This document shows, in pieces, positions 26,666 through 35,300 of a stretch of DNA of 54,786 nt (the first letter of the stretch is position 1; each line of letters begins with the position of its first letter). Where the stretch lies: NCBI GenBank assembly GCA_005881825.1, contig VBEO01000070.1:1-54786 (forward strand), read 5' to 3'. The translations under genes were made by a program, and so were the position numbers. The DNA comes from Chloroflexota bacterium. Lineage in GTDB: Bacteria; Chloroflexota; Dormibacteria; Dormibacterales; Dormibacteraceae. The notes beneath the pieces are model-generated. The model was not told the origin of the DNA and did not search any database. It worked only from the letters and a program-made list of their open reading frames with translations.

Positions 26666-27445
26666 GTGGACACCCTCCAGGCCTTCGCCGACCTGGTCAG
26701 CCGGCCCGATGCCGAGATCGACCTCACCCGCACCGCCGCCATGATCGGCCTGCGCGAGTACCCCGATCTCGACGTGGACGCCGTCGCCGAGGGACTGGAC
26801 GCCATGGCCGTGGGCGTCCGTGACCTGGCCGGCCTGCGCACACGGCTCTTCGCCGACCTCGGCTTCTCGGGCGAGAACCTGGCTTACTACCACCCCGACA
26901 ACTCCTTCCTGCACAGGGTCGTGGAGCGCCGGCGCGGGATCCCGATAACGCTCTCGGTGCTGGCGATCGAGGTCGGCCGGCGGGCGGGCATCGACCTGGA
27001 GGGGATCGGCATGCCCGGTCACTTCCTGGTCCGCGAGCCGAGCTCGGGAGCCTACATCGACGCCTTCCACGGCGGCGTGCTGCTCGACGAGCAGGCCTGC
27101 GAGCTGCTCTTCCGCGCTGCCACGGGAGCCGGCCCCGAGGTCCCCTTCAGCGCCGCCCTGCTGCCGGTCGTCAGCCGCGCCCAGATCCTGGGCCGGATGC
27201 TGAACAACCTGGGCCTGGTCTACCGGGTCAACTCCGACGCATCCGGGCTGGAATGGACGCTGCGCCTGCGGCTGGCGCTGCCCGAAGTCACCGGCCAGGA
27301 CATCATCGAGCTGGCTGAGGCCGTCGCGGCCCAGGGCCGCGCCCGCGACGCCGTCCGCGAGCTCGAGGCCTGGGCGACGGTGAGCCCCGACCTGGCGACC
27401 CCGCTCAAGCTCACGGCGCGGGGCCTGCTGGCGCGGCTGAACTGA
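26666..27445 (+). CDS. SirB1-family (transglutaminase-like fold) protein
   Basis: 259 residues from GTG 26666. The diagnostic region is NSFLHRVVERRRGIPITLSV, then EVGRRAGIDLEGIGMPGHFLVR, matching the transglutaminase-like superfamily 2 (SirB1) with its conserved histidine in PGHF. The usual catalytic cysteine of transglutaminases is not evident. The C-terminal 90 residues look like a helical repeat (TPR-like), as in other SirB1 proteins. Function is unsettled in the family. The start lies immediately downstream of a palindromic repeat, so its ribosome binding region may be inside that hairpin. Confidence 0.85.
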   Translation: MDTLQAFADLVSRPDAEIDLTRTAAMIGLREYPDLDVDAVAEGLDAMAVGVRDLAGLRTRLFADLGFSGENLAYYHPDNSFLHRVVERRRGIPITLSVLAIEVGRRAGIDLEGIGMPGHFLVREPSSGAYIDAFHGGVLLDEQACELLFRAATGAGPEVPFSAALLPVVSRAQILGRMLNNLGLVYRVNSDASGLEWTLRLRLALPEVTGQDIIELAEAVAAQGRARDAVRELEAWATVSPDLATPLKLTARGLLARLN

Positions 27446-27649
27446 CATTTCGTAGCCAAACCACCTTCACAAGACTTAACCAACCCCTAATTCCCTAAGC
27501 AAAGCCCCGGCTTAGGCTGCCGTTCGGGGGGAAGTAGAGTCGCTACTGATGTAGTCGAAGGCGGGGAGAGGAGCAGGACTCGGGCACGGCTCGAGGCCGC
27601 CACCCTCAACGCCCTCCACGAGCTCGCGATCGCCAGCGGCACGCGCGGC

Positions 27650-30600
27650 GTGCGCTCGGTGGCGAGGCTCGCGGTCGATCACGCGCGAGCGCTGCTCAAG
27701 GTCGACGGTTCCGTGATCTTCTCCTGGGACCCGGACGGGCACCTGTTGGTGCCGGTCGCCGAGACCGACTCCCCGGTCCCCGAGCCCTCCATCGCGCCCG
27801 GCGCGGGCGCCATCGGCCTGGCCTTCGAGAGTGGGTTGCCGGTGGTCGTGGAGGACTACCAGCATTGGGACCAGGCCGTGCCGGTTTCCCGGTCTCGCGG
27901 CATGGTCTCGGCGCTGGCGGTGCCGCTGATCGCGGGTGACCAGCCGGTGGGCGCCCTCGGCGTCTGGACGTACCAGACGCGCGCCTTCCCGGCCGAGGAG
28001 GAGCAGCTCCTGACGCTCTTCGCGGCCCAGGTGGCCCCCGCCCTGGAGGCCGCCAAGCTGGCGCAGCAGCGCGAGGACCAGGCCCGCATCTTCGAGGCCC
28101 TGCACGAGATGGGCGCCGCCACCGGCGGCATGCGCGAGGCCGCGGACCTGGCGGCGCTCTGCGTGCAGCGCACCTGCGCGCTCCTCAAGGCCGATTCGGG
28201 CGTCCTGCTCTGGTGGGACGAGGAGAGCGACCTCCTGCGGGCGCTGGCCGAGAACGACCCCGGCGACCGCCCGGCGACCGTGGTCAGGCCCGGCGAGGAT
28301 GCGGCCGGCATGGCCTTTCGCTGGGCGGAGCCGGTCCTGGTCAGCGACTACCAGTCCTGGGATCACGCGACCCCGGCCCTGCGCGAGCGCGGGTTCCGAA
28401 GCATGGTTCACGTGCCACTGATGGTCCGGGACCGGCCGGTGGGCACGCTGGGGGTCCACTCTCGGGAGCCGCACCAGTTCGGGCACGAGGACGCCGAGAT
28501 CTTGGGTCTGGTGGCCGCGCAGATCGCGCCCGCCCTGGACGCGGCCGGCCTGCTGGAGGCGAGTGAAGGCCAGGTCCGCGAGCTGCGCACGCTGCACGAC
28601 CTGGCCGTGGCCGCCGGCGGCGTCCTCGACACCTCGCGGCTGGCCCGGCTGGTGGTCAAGGAAGCCTGCAACCTGCTCGGTGTGGAGCGCTCGGTGCTGC
28701 GGGTCTGGGAGCCACGGGACCAGGTCCTGGTGCCCCTGGCCGACAGCGGCGCTCCCGACCAGGCGGCCGTTCCCGGCGGCTCACTCAAGGCGGGCGAGGG
28801 CCTCGCCGGCAGCGTCTTCGAGGCCGGCCGCGCCGTCGGCGTCGAGGACTACCCGCGCTGGCCGGACTCCAGCGAATGGGGCCGCCGCGAGGGCTTTGCC
28901 AGCGCGCTCATGGTCCCGCTGGTCTCCCACCAGCGGCCCGTGGGCACCCTGGGCGCTTTCAGCCTCCAGCGCCGCAAGTTCTCAGACCGCGACCTCCGGG
29001 TCCTCTCCCTGCTGGCGTCCCAAGTGGCGCCCGCCCTGGAGGCCGCCCGGCTGGCCGAGGCCGCCCAGGACCGCGCGCGCATCTTCAGCCTCCTGCACGA
29101 GATCGCGGTCACGGCCGGCGGCGTCCTGGAGCCCGCCAAGCTGGCCGCCCTGCTGGCGGACACGACGCGGGAGCTGATGGACGTCGAGCGGGTCACAGTC
29201 ACCCTGTACGACCAGGACAGCGAGCTGCTGACGGTCATGGCGGATACCGAGGGCAGCGCCGACGTGCCGCCGCCGGTGCGCCCGGGCATCGGCACGGCCG
29301 GCGTGGCTTTCATGCGCCGCGAGCGGGTCATAGTCGACGACTACCAGACCTGGGACCAGGGCGTCTTCTGGGCCCGAGAGCGCGGCTACCGGAGCTCGGT
29401 GGCGGTGCCACTCCTGGCACGCGATCGGGCCATCGGGACGGTCGCCGCCATGAGCCGCCAGCCCCGGCGCTTCGGCGAGGACGAGGTCAAGCTGCTCTCC
29501 CTGCTGGTGGCCCAGATCGCGCCGGCCATCCAGGGAGCCCGCCTCCACGCCGACCTGGCCGCCAGTGAACGCGCCCTGCGCGCGATCTACGACACGGCGC
29601 CCGTGATCATCGCCCGCAGCGAGCTGGACGGGCGGATGACCTGGATGAACCGGGCCGGCCGTGAGCTCCTCGGGTACTCCGACGCCGAGCTGCGCGGCCT
29701 CGGACCACGCGGTCTCATCGACCCCCACGACCTCCACCTCGACAATGAGCTTTTCAACCGGCTGCGCGCCGGCGAGATCGACCGCTACCGCCTGGAGCGG
29801 CGCTATTTGAAGAAGGACGGCACCCGCTTCTGGGGCGACGTCACCATCAGCCTGGTCCGCGACTCCGACGGCGAACCGGAGTTCTACTACTCGATGGTCG
29901 AGGACATCACCGAGCGCAAGCAGGCCGAGGCCGCGCGCCAGGAGAGCGAGGGTCGCTTCAGCGCCGTCTTCGACCGGGCCGCCATCGGCATCGCCCGCCT
30001 CGGCCTGGACGGCCGCATCATCGAGGCCAACCCGGCTCTGGAGGCCATGCTCGGGCGCACCGAGAACCGCTTGGTGGGCGCCGAGCTCATGAGCCTGGTG
30101 CACCGCGACGACCGCGACCATCGGGCCCTGCGCGCGCTGGCCCGCGGTGAGACGGCCGAATACCAGGCCGAGCTCCGGTACTCGCGCGCCGGCGAGCACG
30201 TGTGGGGCAACACCATCGCCTCGGCCGTGCGCGGTCCCTCGAGCGAGCCGCTCTTCTTGATCGCGATGGTGGAGGACATCACGCTGCGCAAGGTCCATGA
30301 GGCCGCCCTCGAGCACCGCGCGCTGCACGATCCCCTGACCGATCTGCCCAACCGCAGCCTCCTCCACGACCGGCTCCAGCTCGCCATCCGCGCCGCCCGG
30401 CGCGACAGCGAGGTGGGTGCGCTGCTGGTGATGGACCTCGACGGCTTCAAAGCCGTCAACGACGCCCACGGCCACGCGGCCGGCGACCGCCTTCTGCAGC
30501 TGGTGGCCGCACGCCTGCAGGGCGAGCTTCGCTCCTCCGACACGGTGGCCCGGCTGGGTGGTGACGAGTTCGCGGTCGTCCTGCCCGACGTGGGCGGCCC

Positions 30601-30820
30601 GGAGGGGGCGCAGAGCGGCGCCGACAAGCTGATCGCGGCACTCCGGCGCCCATTCCGAGTCGAAGGTCACCAGGTTCGGGTCTCGGCCAGCATCGGGATC
30701 GCGCTCTTCCCCGGCGACGGCGACGATGGCGATCTGCTGATGCGGATGGCGGACACCGCCATGTACGCCGCCAAGCGCTCGGGCGGGGGCTGCCGGGCGT
30801 ACGAGAAAGAGCCGGCATAG
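27650..30820 (+). CDS. Multi-domain diguanylate cyclase: four GAF, two PAS, GGDEF
   Basis: 1056 residues counted from GTG 27650. Four GAF modules lie at about 1-135, 145-300, 310-465 and 475-640, with recurrent DYQxWD and VPL motifs. PAS domains are at about 650-770 (ending MVEDITERKQ) and 775-885 (ending MVEDITLRK). The GGDEF domain has an intact RLGGDEFAVVLP active site and, five residues before GGDEF, an RSSD inhibitory site. It would make c-di-GMP under cofactor or ligand control; there is no EAL. In-frame coding clearly extends upstream (ARLEAATLNALHELAIASGT, matching the start of the other GAF repeats) to at least 27590, but no standard start codon is found there. The true N-terminus is unresolved. 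Confidence 0.9.
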   Translation: MRSVARLAVDHARALLKVDGSVIFSWDPDGHLLVPVAETDSPVPEPSIAPGAGAIGLAFESGLPVVVEDYQHWDQAVPVSRSRGMVSALAVPLIAGDQPVGALGVWTYQTRAFPAEEEQLLTLFAAQVAPALEAAKLAQQREDQARIFEALHEMGAATGGMREAADLAALCVQRTCALLKADSGVLLWWDEESDLLRALAENDPGDRPATVVRPGEDAAGMAFRWAEPVLVSDYQSWDHATPALRERGFRSMVHVPLMVRDRPVGTLGVHSREPHQFGHEDAEILGLVAAQIAPALDAAGLLEASEGQVRELRTLHDLAVAAGGVLDTSRLARLVVKEACNLLGVERSVLRVWEPRDQVLVPLADSGAPDQAAVPGGSLKAGEGLAGSVFEAGRAVGVEDYPRWPDSSEWGRREGFASALMVPLVSHQRPVGTLGAFSLQRRKFSDRDLRVLSLLASQVAPALEAARLAEAAQDRARIFSLLHEIAVTAGGVLEPAKLAALLADTTRELMDVERVTVTLYDQDSELLTVMADTEGSADVPPPVRPGIGTAGVAFMRRERVIVDDYQTWDQGVFWARERGYRSSVAVPLLARDRAIGTVAAMSRQPRRFGEDEVKLLSLLVAQIAPAIQGARLHADLAASERALRAIYDTAPVIIARSELDGRMTWMNRAGRELLGYSDAELRGLGPRGLIDPHDLHLDNELFNRLRAGEIDRYRLERRYLKKDGTRFWGDVTISLVRDSDGEPEFYYSMVEDITERKQAEAARQESEGRFSAVFDRAAIGIARLGLDGRIIEANPALEAMLGRTENRLVGAELMSLVHRDDRDHRALRALARGETAEYQAELRYSRAGEHVWGNTIASAVRGPSSEPLFLIAMVEDITLRKVHEAALEHRALHDPLTDLPNRSLLHDRLQLAIRAARRDSEVGALLVMDLDGFKAVNDAHGHAAGDRLLQLVAARLQGELRSSDTVARLGGDEFAVVLPDVGGPEGAQSGADKLIAALRRPFRVEGHQVRVSASIGIALFPGDGDDGDLLMRMADTAMYAAKRSGGGCRAYEKEPA

Positions 30821-31025
30821 CTTCTAGCTGAAGGTGGGGCGGACGCCCGGCGCCTTGGCAAGGCCGGGCAGTCCACTCCCCTACGGAATGCTAGCAGCAT
30901 GCTCAAGCGAGACTTGACATGCTGGTCCTCTGGATCCGCTCGGTTGCAGCCGCCCGCAGGCGGCCCTGATCTAGCCAGAGCGGTTAGAACGTCAGCGTCT
31001 TTCAGCTAGCGGATGGGGGTTGTGA

Positions 31026-32750
31026 ATGAGATTGCAAAGGTTGGTCCACGTCGTCGTGCCGGCGCTCGCTCTCGCGATCCTGGCTCCGGCGCCAGTCCAG
31101 GCGGCAGACTCCGGGATCGGCACGGTGCCGCAGGGCAGGCAGTCCAACAGTTCTTACGCGGCGAGCAACAGCGCGGTTTCGAACGTTTTCGCGACGACCC
31201 AGCAGGTGAGCTGCTACACGCCGGAGGTCCCTTATGCGACCAGCGATGGTCCCAACGACGGCTATGACGGCGAGACGCCTTGCGCCGCGGGGACTGCAAC
31301 CACCGGCGAGGACCAGGGTCCCTATGCGACCCAGGCCGGCAGCGATCCCGGCAACCCGGCCGCGACCCCGATGCTGGTCAAGGACCACTCGGAATCCGAC
31401 ATCCGGGTCGACCCGACCGATCCGAGTCACCTGATCGGCTCTTCCAAGTGGTTCGTCAGCGCCGAGGGCTACAACCACGTGCTCGGCTTCTATGAGTCGT
31501 TCGATGGCGGCGCCCACTGGACCGTCCAGGGTCACATCCCGGGCTATGAGGGCTGGACCGACAACACGGACCCGGTCGGAGCCTTCGACGGCCACGGCGA
31601 CTACTACTCGTTGGTCCTCGGCTACCAGTTCTTCTACAACAGCGACGGCACACACAACTTCGCGATCAATCCCAGCAAGGAGCCCAATCCCGCGCAGCCC
31701 GCAGAGGTGATCGCGGTGGCGGTGCGCAAGCATGGCGCCACCGCAGCGAATGACTGGATCAGCACCGTCAACGGCCATCCCGATTTCGTCGCGCCTTACC
31801 CGGCCAAGGGTCAGGAGCCGGACAAGCAGTGGATCACCATCGACACCAACCCGGCGAGCAGGTTCTACAACACCATCTATGCCATGTGGGCCGTCTTCGA
31901 CGGCTTCAACAGCAAGGTGTTCGTGTCAACAGCCCAAGCGCTCGGCAATGGTCAGCACACCGCGTGGTCCACGCCCACGCAACTGCCGACGGTGAGCGGC
32001 ACTGCGTCCGACAGCTACCTGCTGCCGCACGTCGCGCCCAATGGCGTGGTGTACACGTCGGTCACCAACTTCCCGGGGAAGAACGCGTTCTGCTGCGTCA
32101 CGATCACGGTGGACTGGTCGACGGACGGCGGGCACACCTGGCAGGGACCCAGCACCCCCGCCGCAAAAGGAATTACCCGCTGTACGTGGCGTACGAGGAT
32201 TACAGCTCCGGCAGCGCCAACTCGCTCCTGACCGCCTCCTATGACGGCGGGACTACGTGGACATCCCCCATCCAGGTCAACGACAACGCGGATGCCACGG
32301 TCGACGAGTTCCAGCCCAACGTGGCGGTGGCCGACGATGGAACCGTAGGCGTCAACTTCTACGACCGCCGCCTGGCCTGCCCCCAGGCGAGCACCCCCCG
32401 AGGCAGCCGCGGCGGGGCTGGCGCTCGACATGGTGAACCCGGCCTACGGCGGAACTCTGCCGCCGTACGGCGCCAGCAATTACTGCGTCAACGCCAGTAT
32501 CCAGTTCTACAAGCCCCATCTGCAGCCGATCGGCCACAACATCCGGCTCACCAAGAACTCGTTCGATCCCCAGCTCAACTCACCGCACACCTCTTGCGCA
32601 GAGTGCACACGGACGTTCCTAGGCGACTACTTCGGCAATGCGTTCAGCGGAACCACCAGCGTCTCCAGCTTCGTCAGCACCTACGACGATGGAACCAACC
32701 CGGCCCACCGGCAGCAGCAGGTGGTCGCCGAGGTGACGATCCCCAGCTGA
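31026..32750 (+). pseudogene. Exported sialidase/BNR-repeat-like protein interrupted by two compensating frameshifts
   Basis: ATG 31026 follows GATGGGGG. Signal peptide RLVHVVVPALALAILAPAPV with cleavage near VQA-AD. The product carries beta-propeller style Asp-box repeats: ESFDGGAHWTVQG, DWSTDGGHTWQGPS and SYDGGTTWTSPIQ. Reading frame shifts by -1 near 32172 (CGCAAAAGG) and returns by +1 in the C6 run at 32394-32399. The parts then read continuously through NFYDRRLACPQ and PEAAAAGLALDMVNPAYGG to TGA 32750, about 574 residues. Either homopolymer sequencing errors or real decay would explain this. Substrate unknown; catalytic sialidase residues were not identified. Confidence 0.75.
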
Positions 32751-32771
32751 TCGGCAGCGAATAAGGAATAA

Positions 32772-32800
32772 GGCCGGCCGCCCACCCCGGGCGGCCGGCC
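32772..32800 (+). terminator. Intrinsic terminator after the sialidase-like gene
   Basis: GGCCGGCCGCCC (32772-32783) pairs with GGGCGGCCGGCC (32789-32800) over a five-base loop and is followed by TGTTTC. It also lies just beyond the 3' end of the tRNA-Ser gene on the other strand and could serve both directions. Confidence 0.7.
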
Positions 32801-32810
32801 TGTTTCAGAG

Positions 32811-32903
32811 TGGCGGAGAGGGTGGGATTTGAACCCACGAGAGGCCTTTTGAACCCCTAGTCGTTTTCGAGACGACCGCCTTCAACCACTCGGCCACCTC
32901 TCC
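32811..32903 (-). tRNA. tRNA-Ser (anticodon CGA)
   Basis: Acceptor GGAGAGG pairs with CCTCTCC. Long variable arm as expected for serine; the anticodon loop CTCGAAA gives CGA; the T arm is GTGGG-TTCAAAT-CCCAC; discriminator G with CCA encoded. Reads TCG. Confidence 0.95.
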
Positions 32904-32925
32904 GCGGGCACGGAGGCTTAAGTGC

Positions 32926-33004
32926 TGGCGGTCCCGACCGGATTCGAACCGGCGATCTCGGCCTTGACAGGGCCGCGTGCTGGGCCAGACTGCACCACGG
33001 GACC
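32926..33004 (-). tRNA. tRNA-Asp (anticodon GTC)
   Basis: Acceptor GGTCCCG pairs with CGGGACC; the anticodon loop CTGTCAA gives GTC; the T arm is GCCGG-TTCGAAT-CCGGT (one mismatched end pair); discriminator G with CCA encoded. It lies 22 bases upstream of tRNA-Ser on the same strand, probably one transcript. Confidence 0.94.
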
Positions 33005-33102
33005 GACGGGCGAAGAGTTTACCAGTTCGCGGAACGGCCAAAAGGCCGTTTAAACTGGTACTGCCGCAGCCAAAAGCGTGATATCTTGGCTGTCACGTAA
33101 TC

Positions 33103-35256
33103 ATGGCGACCTCTATGGGAGGAGGGCCCCCCGGCACGCCCCCGCCGATGCGGGCGCGCGCCTCGGCGGCGCCCGGCTTCGACTTCGCACACTGGGCTCG
33201 CACGCGCGGCGGCTTCGTCGCGCTGGCGCTGATCCTGCTGCTCTCGGGGATCTTCGTCTACGTGCTGTGGACCCTGCGCGACCTTCCCGATCCGGGGCAG
33301 CAGGACGTCCTCGCCAACACCGTCACGGTCTACGACCGCACCGGGCAGGTGATCGAGCAGCGCAACGCGCAGGGCCAGTTCCACGACGTGCTCACGCTCA
33401 AGAACATGGGCAAGTACGGACCCGCGGCCACGCTCGCCGCGGAGGACCGCGACTTCTACCACCACGGGGCGATCGACGTGTCCTCCACCATCCGGGCCGC
33501 GCTCGCCGACCTGACCAGCGGAACCCCGCAGCAGGGCGGCAGCACGATCAGCCAGCAGCTGATCAAGATCCAGCTGCTCACGCCCCAGAAATCGATCTTC
33601 CGCAAGCTGCAGGAGGCCGTTCTGGCCACCGCGCTGGAGCAGCGCTACTCCAAAGACGAGATCCTCAACATGTACCTGAACCGCGTCTACTACGGCCACA
33701 ACGCATATGGCCTGGGCGCGGCCACCAAGACCTACTTCGGGCGCGACAAGGAGCCCAAGGACCTCACGATCGGCCAGGCCGCGTTTCTGGCCGGGCTGAT
33801 TAACGCGCCCAACTACTACGACCCGCAGACCCATTTCGAGCGCGCGCAGGCGCGCCAGGCCTACGTGCTCCAGGGCATGGTGGCCCGTGGGGACATCAGC
33901 AAGACGCAGGCCGACCAGGCGGCGCAGGAGAACATCCAGTCCGAGCTGCGCTTTGACAGGAGCCCCAGAACCAGCCGAGCGCCGCACTTCGTCGACTACG
34001 TGATGAGCAAGCTGGAGCACCAGTACGGGGCGGCCGCCGTGCAGCAGGGCGGCTTCGCCGTGTACACGAGTCTCGACCTCAACCTCCAGGACCTGGCGGA
34101 CAAATCCGTCAAGGAGGGCGTGGCGAAGCTGCACGGGGGCGGGGTGAACAACGGCATGCTGCTGGCGGTCAAGCCGGACACGGGCGAGATCCTGGCCTGG
34201 GTAGGCTCGGCTGACTATTACAACGACCAGATCGGCGGCCAGTTCGACGTGATCATGTCGACGCGCCAACCGGGCTCCTCGTTCAAGGTCTACGACTACG
34301 AGGCCGCACTCAAAGACCACAAGATCACGCTGGCCAGCGTGGTGCACGACAAGCCGACGGATTTCGGCAACGGCTACAAACCTCTCGACTTCGACAACCG
34401 CTTCATGGGCGACATGAGCGCGCGCAAAGCATTGGTGCTGTCGCGCAACGTGCCCGCGGTGGAGGTTGCGCGCAACGAAGGCATCGACAACGTCATCAAC
34501 CTTGGCCACGCCATGGGCCTCCGCACCGACCTGCAGCCCGTGCTCTCGACTGCCATCGGCGGCAGCGAGGTCACCATGTTCGACCACGTCCAGGGTTACG
34601 AGGTCTTCGCCAACCAGGGCAAGAAGATGCCGCTGATGGCCATCCAAAAGATCGTCGACACCCACAGCAACACGCTGTACGAGCAGCAGCCGGGCAAGCA
34701 GGACGGGCAGACGCAGGTGCTCGCGGCGGCCGAGGCGTACCTCATCACCGACGTTCTCAAGGACTACCAGAAGCAATGGAACCTGGGCTGGAACAAGCAG
34801 TTCGCGTCCAAGTCCGGGACCACCGGCGGCAGCCAGACCGGCGTCCACAAGGACGCCTGGATGATGGCCTACAACTCCAAGATCGTGGTGGGCGCATGGG
34901 GCGGCAACACCCAGAGCGGAGGCGGCGGCAGCACCATCAGCACCTTCGGCACCGAGGTCGGGCAGACAGTCCTGGCCGGCTTCATCAACGGCCTGCCGCA
35001 GGACTTCAACGGGATGCCGCCGCGACCCACGGGCATCGTCGACGGCAGCGGCTGCCCCGGCCAGGACGACACCCATGAGATCTTCCTGGCCGGCACCGAG
35101 AAGCAGGCCGGCTGCGCCCCGTCCTCACCCTCGCCCTCGGCGACGCCCTCCACGGGGCCCAGCCTTCCACCCGTGACACCGATCCCGACCGCCGTTCCGA
35201 CGATCTTGCCAACGCCCCGCTCGACGCCCACGCCGGCGCCCGTCAAGAGCCCCTGA
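33103..35256 (+). CDS. Bifunctional class A penicillin-binding protein (PBP1A-like), second paralogue
   Basis: 717 residues. A short cytoplasmic proline-rich tail, a membrane helix (about 38-57), then GT51 with catalytic E114 in AAEDRDFYHHG and GGSTISQQ. The transpeptidase has SSFK at 392-395, SRN at 447-449 and KSGT at 570-573. The C-terminal 45 residues are a low-complexity proline, serine and threonine tail that may thread through or attach to the wall. Domain order and motif context closely match the PBP at 15206-17173. Start could be ATG 33103 or 33115. Expected to make and cross-link peptidoglycan. Confidence 0.95.
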   Translation: MATSMGGGPPGTPPPMRARASAAPGFDFAHWARTRGGFVALALILLLSGIFVYVLWTLRDLPDPGQQDVLANTVTVYDRTGQVIEQRNAQGQFHDVLTLKNMGKYGPAATLAAEDRDFYHHGAIDVSSTIRAALADLTSGTPQQGGSTISQQLIKIQLLTPQKSIFRKLQEAVLATALEQRYSKDEILNMYLNRVYYGHNAYGLGAATKTYFGRDKEPKDLTIGQAAFLAGLINAPNYYDPQTHFERAQARQAYVLQGMVARGDISKTQADQAAQENIQSELRFDRSPRTSRAPHFVDYVMSKLEHQYGAAAVQQGGFAVYTSLDLNLQDLADKSVKEGVAKLHGGGVNNGMLLAVKPDTGEILAWVGSADYYNDQIGGQFDVIMSTRQPGSSFKVYDYEAALKDHKITLASVVHDKPTDFGNGYKPLDFDNRFMGDMSARKALVLSRNVPAVEVARNEGIDNVINLGHAMGLRTDLQPVLSTAIGGSEVTMFDHVQGYEVFANQGKKMPLMAIQKIVDTHSNTLYEQQPGKQDGQTQVLAAAEAYLITDVLKDYQKQWNLGWNKQFASKSGTTGGSQTGVHKDAWMMAYNSKIVVGAWGGNTQSGGGGSTISTFGTEVGQTVLAGFINGLPQDFNGMPPRPTGIVDGSGCPGQDDTHEIFLAGTEKQAGCAPSSPSPSATPSTGPSLPPVTPIPTAVPTILPTPRSTPTPAPVKSP

Positions 35257-35285
35257 CCCGATCGGGAACGCCGCAGGGGCGTCCC

Positions 35286-35291
35286 TATAAT
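35286..35291 (+). promoter_or_regulatory. Consensus -10 box for a leaderless transcript
   Basis: A perfect TATAAT at 35286-35291, nine bases before the GTG start at 35301. That spacing puts the transcription start at or next to the start codon. No good -35 was found. Confidence 0.6.
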
Positions 35292-35300
35292 GCGTACCGC

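Noticed and set aside
28982-30670. A 562-residue minus-strand frame within the GGDEF gene
   Set aside because: Shadow frame of repetitive GAF/PAS coding sequence.
30914-30942. Promoter for the sialidase-like gene starting at TTGACA 30914
   Set aside because: No acceptable -10 box at 16-18 bases; the spacing gives only CGCTCG or GCTCGG.
33019-35076. A 685-residue minus-strand open frame opposite the second PBP
   Set aside because: Antisense shadow of the PBP gene; it even runs across the neighbouring tRNA-flanking region and lacks any recognisable motif.
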